Assembly (NCBI RefSeq): GCF_954871325.1
Contig: NC_088775.1
Span: forward strand, 73,013,561 to 73,077,560
Length of the DNA stretch: 64,000 nt
Source: Gordionus sp. m RMFG-2023
Lineage: Eukaryota > Nematomorpha > Gordioida > Chordodea > Parachordodidae
Reading direction: 5' to 3'
Positions 59,086-64,000 of this stretch are shown one piece after another. Every line of letters starts with the position of its first letter. The stretch's first letter is position 1. The notes beneath the pieces were generated by a model. The model was not told the origin of the DNA and ran no database searches. It worked only from the letters and a program-made list of their open reading frames with translations. Made by a program: the position numbers and the translations under genes.

Positions 59086-60040
59086 TTTTATGAATATAAA
59101 TTTTTATTTTTTATTTATGAAAATAATAAAGATATTGAAAATGTGGCGTATTTTTTGTATTTGCAAATTTTTTACTTATAAAATGTAAAAGAGCCTATTT
59201 ACGATAAATAAATAATTCTAAAGATATCTTATAAATTAAAAATTGTTATTATAATTTCCAAAAAGAAAGGGAGAGGGGTTCATAAATAAAAATAATTTAA
59301 TTCCTAATTAGTAGCATCTCTTAAAATCTAAATGTTTCAAAATTTTGTCTATGATAATATTTTTAAGCACGAATATTATGCTTTTGGATAAGTCATTCAC
59401 ACAATTACCAAAGGAAAAAAAATCAATTTAAAATTATAATTTATAATGAAGCAGTGGTAGATAGTATTTATGGGGTAGGGCCTGTAGTAATAGGAATTTA
59501 TTATGATTTATGATTACATATTATAGATATTGATGATAAGTTTTTTATTGATTATATATATAGATATTTATGAATATAATAATTTGTAAGCTTCAATACC
59601 TAACAGATATAAGGGGAACATTGTTATTTTTATGATGTAACTTCATATGAATGAATAATGGACGTCCGAGAATTGCATGTATGTAATTTAAATACACTAA
59701 TATTACGAATGAATGGAACATATAAATTGGCGTATTATGGCAGAATCAACTCGTGATTTAGATAATATGTAAATAAAATAAATGTTTGTAAAACTCATAA
59801 ATTATAAAAAATAGTTCAAAATTTGTTAAAATTATTTCCAAGATCTTAAATAATAATTATAATCTTGTGTTTCAACTTTTCCAAATTTGATGTAAAATAT
59901 GTATAGTAATTATATAAAAGAAATTTAGCATATTTTAAAATTAGGGAAAATTCATTTATCCGAATGCCGTAAATTTAAAAATGGGATCCTTGCTGAACTT
60001 GTCCCGTCTTTTCTTATTAACTACCAATCTCCTAAATAGT
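59086..60040. other. Repeat-derived A+T-rich stretch
   Basis: 59,262-59,480 and 59,780-59,880 match parts of 15,906-16,704 and 18,650-18,760. No gene seen. Confidence 0.55.
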
Positions 60041-61790
60041 TTCAAATGATATACTACTCATATTTTATACCCTTAACCCAAATTAAAAAAAAGAAGAATA
60101 AAATAATAGCAGTATCAAAATTTTACGAGACCCTAAGGCTTAGAATATTTTTCTAATATAAAAAACTTTTTGCATGGCTCAAAACAAGTATATAATATTT
60201 TATTTCTAGATTTTTATGCGTGAAGTTAAAAAGTAAAGAAATTAGAAATTACTTAATGAACCCAAAAGTTTTAAAACATCTTTCCAATATCAAATTTATA
60301 TAAATAAACTTAAAACAAAGATCTAAAATAAAATTTTTCGTCGTCAAATAAATTATAATGGCAGTGACACCATATTAATGCTCCAAAGGTTTAACAAAAT
60401 TTTTATAATATCAGAAACTTTTTATTGGGTTCTAACATAAAGAAATAGTTTTTTTTTATCATTTTACATTTCACACATGGAGTTTAGAAAAATGGCACTA
60501 TAAATTTAATTATAAACATAAAAGTTTTGAACATCTTTTCAATATTAAAAACTATTAACTAGGATAAAAACAAAGTTTTATAAAATTTTCATAATTTTTT
60601 CCTCGTGGAATTATAATAACAGTGATAATTTCTTACTAAACCCAAAAGTTTTAGAACATTTTTTGGTATTAAAATTTTAACTAGGCTTAAGACAAAATTT
60701 AAAATTTTTTTTTAATTTTCTTCCTCGTGGTAAAATATAGTGGAAGTGCCAATATTTTACTATATTCAAAAGTTTTAGAACATATCTCTAGTATAAATAA
60801 CTTTAAACTACGCTTAAAATAAATTTTTAAAAAATTTTATCATTTATTTTTTTTTCGTAGAGTAAAATATAATGACAGTGCCCATTCATTACTAGACCCA
60901 AAGGTTCTTGAACATCTTTCTAATACATAATATTTAAAGGTTTAAAACAACATCTTAAAAAAATGCATAATTTTTTCCCTCGTAGTAAAATAAGTGGAAG
61001 TGCCAATTTATTACTAGCCCAAAAGTTTTAGAACGTCTCTTTAGTATGAAAAATTTTAAACTAACCTTAAAATAAATTCTTAAAAAATTTTAACATATTT
61101 TTTCCTCTTGGAGTAAAATATAATGGCAGTGCCAATTTATTACTAGACTCAGAGGTATTAGGACATCTTTTTAGTATCAAAAACGCTTAACTTAACTTAA
61201 AACAACGTTTTAAAAAATTTCCTTCTTTCCTCGAAGAACATAATAAAATGGCAGTCCCAATCATAAATAAAAAACTTTTAACAAGGCTTTAAACAACATT
61301 TTTAAAAAAATCATAAATTTTTTTCCTCGTGGAGTAAAATATAATGATAGTGCCAATTTATTACTAGACCCAAAAGTTTATGGATATCTTTCCAGTATCA
61401 AAAACTTAACTAGGCTTAAACAAAATTTAAAAAAAATTTCATAATTATTTTTCCTCGTGGGGTAAAATATAATGATAGTGCTAATTTTTTACTAACCCAA
61501 AAGTTTTAGGACATCTTTCTAATATCAACCATAAACTAGGCCTAAATTTTTTTTTTAATTTTCACATTTATTGTTTCCTCGTGGAGTATAATATAATGGC
61601 AGTGTCCATTTATTACTAGTCTCAAAGGTTTTAGAACATCATTCTAGTATCTAAAACTTTTAACTAGGCTTAAGATATGTTTTAAAAAAATTTTACAATT
61701 TATTTTTTCCTCGTGGAATAAGATATAATAACAGTGACAATTTATTACTAGAACCAAAGATTTTTGAACATCTTTCTAATATCAAAAACA
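60040..61790. repeat. ~125-bp satellite array (copy 2)
   Basis: About fourteen diverged units of the same repeat as 18,950-20,110 (TTTCCTCGTGGAGTAAAAT, GTGCCAATTTATTACTAG). Directly followed by the TTTAACAACACTA terminus. Confidence 0.9.
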
Positions 61791-62035
61791 TTGAACCCGG
61801 ATTAAAACAAACTGTTTTAATTTTCAATATATATTTTTTTGACCCAGTTAGCCAACCCAGCAGGCCGACCCAGCAGACCCAGCAAGCCGACCAGATGGGT
61901 CGGCTCATGAGACCTTATGGGTCGGGTCTGATCTATGGCTAAATCGGTTTGCTCGGGTTTAGGGTCGTTTTTTTCGGCTCAAACCTTGCTGGGTTTTCGG
62001 CCAAGCCGACCCGACCCGGAAATTTAACAACACTA
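61790..62035. repeat. Right terminal region of the composite block
   Basis: CCCGGATTAAAACAAACT, then GACCCAGCAGGCCGACC-type repeats, ending CCGACCCGGAAATTTAACAACACTA in short. It matches 20,100-20,284 directly and 50,317-50,612 inverted. Confidence 0.82.
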
Positions 62036-62570
62036 CTAATTGTGATTGTAATGTAAATGATGCAGCGCCATATTGTCATCATCATTATGACATCTGCTGC
62101 ATTTATATGGTAATGAGAAAGGAATGTTGAACCTGTTACTTAGAGCATAGCTGAGTTCGTGGTTGTTCAATTCAAGTTTGAGTTTACTAGATGGTATAAC
62201 ATCTAAAAATTTAAATCCCTAATCCTTGATAAGTTCAATGAATGTTGATCTAGCCAACGGTGGAAGGCTCGAAATAAGGTAATCAAGGGAGTTTTTCACA
62301 AGTGGTAGATACCAATCCTTCTGTTTTACAGAAATCGGAAATAGGGTTGTGGTTGTGACGGATTGTGCCCACTCCGTCCTAGCTGTATTCAAAAAAGGAT
62401 CGTGGACTAAAAGATGTTGGTCAATTAATCTACGTGTCTGAAGGTGGCTAGCAATGAACGCACATATTAAAATCGACAGTGGGGATCTTATATCAAGACC
62501 GCAATGTATGGATGGAAGAAAGTGTGGCTTGATGCCAGGATATATCTGTAAGCTTGATGTTTAAGCAGTC
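62036..62570 (-). pseudogene. LINE fragment (proximal half)
   Basis: Minus-strand translation: PHFLPSIHCGLDIRSPLSIL, ICAFIASHLQTRRLIDQHLL, KQKDWYLPLVKNSLDYLISS, ELIKD, stop, FKFLDVIPSSKLKLELNNHE, LSYALSNRFNIPFSLPYKC, DDDNMALHHLH. This is the LINE region just upstream of the RHxRHNA block. One in-frame stop is visible. It ends at the terminus of the composite block; the continuation is at 50,316 downward. Confidence 0.75.
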
Positions 62571-62736
62571 ATTAATATAATTTATGGGTGTCGAATTCAT
62601 TATTATGTCAATTATTACTAATTCTGAGGAATAAATTCCATTGATAAATAAATTGCGATTTAATCATAAAAATTAAAGTAATAGAATGTAACGGATTATA
62701 GTTATTTCAATAGTTATACCACTGAGAGTTTTTATT

Positions 62737-62914
62737 TAGTGTTGTTAAACGGCCCGATTTGGGTTGATTTTTAAACGACTCGATTATGATTTTTGCCAAA
62801 ATAACATTTTATAAGTCTCTAAATTTGGTATAGAGGACCAAACCTTTCAGCCACCCATGAACAAAATCTCCGGGGTTAATAATATTATCTTGGTTAGGCC
62901 TTTTAACAAAACTA
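62737..62914. mobile_element. 178-bp MITE with TAGTGTTGTTAAAC end
   Basis: Left TAGTGTTGTTAAACGGCCCG, right GGCCTTTTAACAAAACTA. The interior phrase CCATGAACAAAATCT recalls the 21,885 and 40,635 MITEs. No target duplication seen. Confidence 0.65.
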
Positions 62915-64000
62915 AGTTTAAGAACATAGCAGTGACGAAACATTCATAGAAAGAATGTAAGCATTGCTTCCCATGTTATTTTTTTAAAAATACCTTAAAT
63001 ATGATTAATATATTTTTTTTACTAAATCAAAAATTAACCCTGTATTGCATGGACCTATTAATAAATTAGTAAACTTAAATACCCAAAGTGATTCATTATC
63101 TCTATAATCAAGTAAATCCATTTTAATTTTTTTCTTGCGTTTTTTACAGATAATTTGGAAATGTTTAATAAATAGTATATCAGGGGCCTCACTAGCCTTT
63201 ACAATTAAGGTCAACTAAAAAATGTTTATAAGGGGTAAGGTGGGGGGGGGGGCTCCGTCGGGTTTTTTTAAAATATATTATATTTCTTAAATTGAAACTT
63301 TTAAACCCTGGACTAATGTTTAAAATTTTATATTTTGTCATTTATTGCATAAATATACTTATACAAGCATATAAATAATAAAAGTAAGACAATGCAATAC
63401 ATTTCGCCGCCTGAGAATTAGGTTATTCTATCTCCATTTTTGTCAAAAATAATTTTTTTTAATAGATCGATTATTTAAGAATGTTTTAAATTATTTACAT
63501 GAAAAAATTTTAGACTTTTAGCTTATAAAATTAATCATAGATAGTTAGATTATTCTATGCCCTATTTCTTCTTATTGTTAAAATAATATTATTCCATTTA
63601 CAAATAATAATCAATTCTTCTAGCATAAACGCAAGGATTACGTAAATGGAATTAAGAGTTATTTTACTGAATGTATGGTATAAAAATCCTGATATTGTTA
63701 ATCCAAAAAACAAAACATATCAATGAAAATTTTAAGCAATAATATTACATTAATTTATATCCTATGATTAAAATATTATATTTAAATTTAAAAATAAGAT
63801 TTTAGTCTCTTGTCTTGTTTACATTAGTTATTATTATTATTCAATAATATTTTTGGATTTAAAGAGAAGTTGTTTGGATATAGAATAATATTTCTTAAAA
63901 GTAGATGTAAAATTTGGTATTTATTCTATCTCCAGTTTTAGAATAATAATAAAAAAACAATTTTTTTGAGAAATATTATTTTATATAATTAAGTGATGAG
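62915..64000. other. A+T-rich, no recognised gene
   Basis: A poly-G run followed by CTCCGTCGGG at about 63,241-63,260 resembles a hAT terminus, but its partner would lie outside or is unrecognised. The 69-codon minus frame at 63,005-63,214 has no family I know. Confidence 0.45.

Larger units (their letters stand above)
50317..62035. mobile_element. Large composite block with inverted TAGTGTTGTTAAA termini
   Basis: Left end TAGTGTTGTTAAATGG at 50,317; right end AAATTTAACAACACTA at 62,035. Terminal regions of about 270-300 bp are imperfect inverted repeats, strongest in the outer 13 bp and at 50,540-50,612 versus 61,770-61,830 (AATCCGGGTTCA and complement). The LINE halves abut both ends in the same orientation, implying one insertion. 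The flanking octamers CTGGTATT and CTAATTGT agree at only 4 of 8 positions, so a target duplication is not proven. The interior contains several later insertions. The plus-strand hAT transposase relic at 58,625-59,085 may be the element's own. Confidence 0.6.

Noticed and set aside
63235-63265. Poly-G tract as a hAT terminus
   Set aside because: It resembles the ends at 10,568 and 16,705, but no partner end, duplication or transposase is visible in the remaining sequence.
1-64000. tRNA, rRNA or other structured RNA genes
   Set aside because: None with recognisable conserved boxes or folds was seen on either strand by eye; a covariance-model scan would be needed to exclude them.

Overview
The window looks like nuclear DNA from an invertebrate animal with a very A+T-rich genome (by eye about three quarters A+T or more). 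The evidence is spliced animal genes (a LanC-like glutathione transferase and a TTD14-like P-loop protein), many animal-type hAT and MULE DNA transposons, Ty3/Gypsy elements, LINE fragments and satellites. I cannot name the organism. Several introns are very short (40-42 nt, 59 nt).

Layout. 1-15,905: a pair of inverted arms carrying a ~150-bp satellite. Between and inside them lie a decayed ZMYM1-like hAT transposon split by a young Ty3/Gypsy element (2,518-8,831), and two more hATs (11,288-12,948; 12,988-14,549). 15,906-20,284: a repeat-rich block with a hAT (16,705-18,638) that is itself hit by a short hAT relative. The block ends in a ~125-bp satellite and a TAGTGTTGTTAAA-type terminus. 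21,450-22,312: a short hAT. 22,707-24,182: the one uninterrupted host gene, TTD14-like, minus strand. 24,347-30,445: a hAT, a hAT relic and a young non-coding LTR element (27,415-30,445).

32,012-49,460 (minus strand): a LanC-like (LANCL) gene that I assembled from nine exons with consistent splice phases. One small exon is still missing. A ~14.4-kb intron interval carries a hAT with an open hATC reading frame (41,220-42,370) and a MULE-like relic split by a 3.5-kb DDE transposon with 579-bp inverted ends and a 4-bp target duplication (43,894-47,442).

49,860-62,570: a LINE C-terminal region whose two halves lie at 62,036-62,570 and 49,860-50,316, same strand. They fit end to end across an ~11.7-kb block bounded by inverted TAGTGTTGTTAAA termini (50,317-62,035). 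That block holds an unrecognised two-exon coding piece, an element with minisatellite inverted ends inserted six codons before that piece's stop, two hATs, a second LINE fragment, a hAT transposase relic and a long ~125-bp satellite.

The dominant story is nested transposition, mostly hAT, which can be ordered in time from 8-bp, 5-bp and 4-bp target-site duplications. I found no convincing new gene system. The most unusual items are the minisatellite-ended element fused to a coding exon, the large composite element splitting the LINE, the satellite-armed inverted structure, and an extra zinc-knuckle ORF plus an inverted LTR copy inside the Gypsy element.
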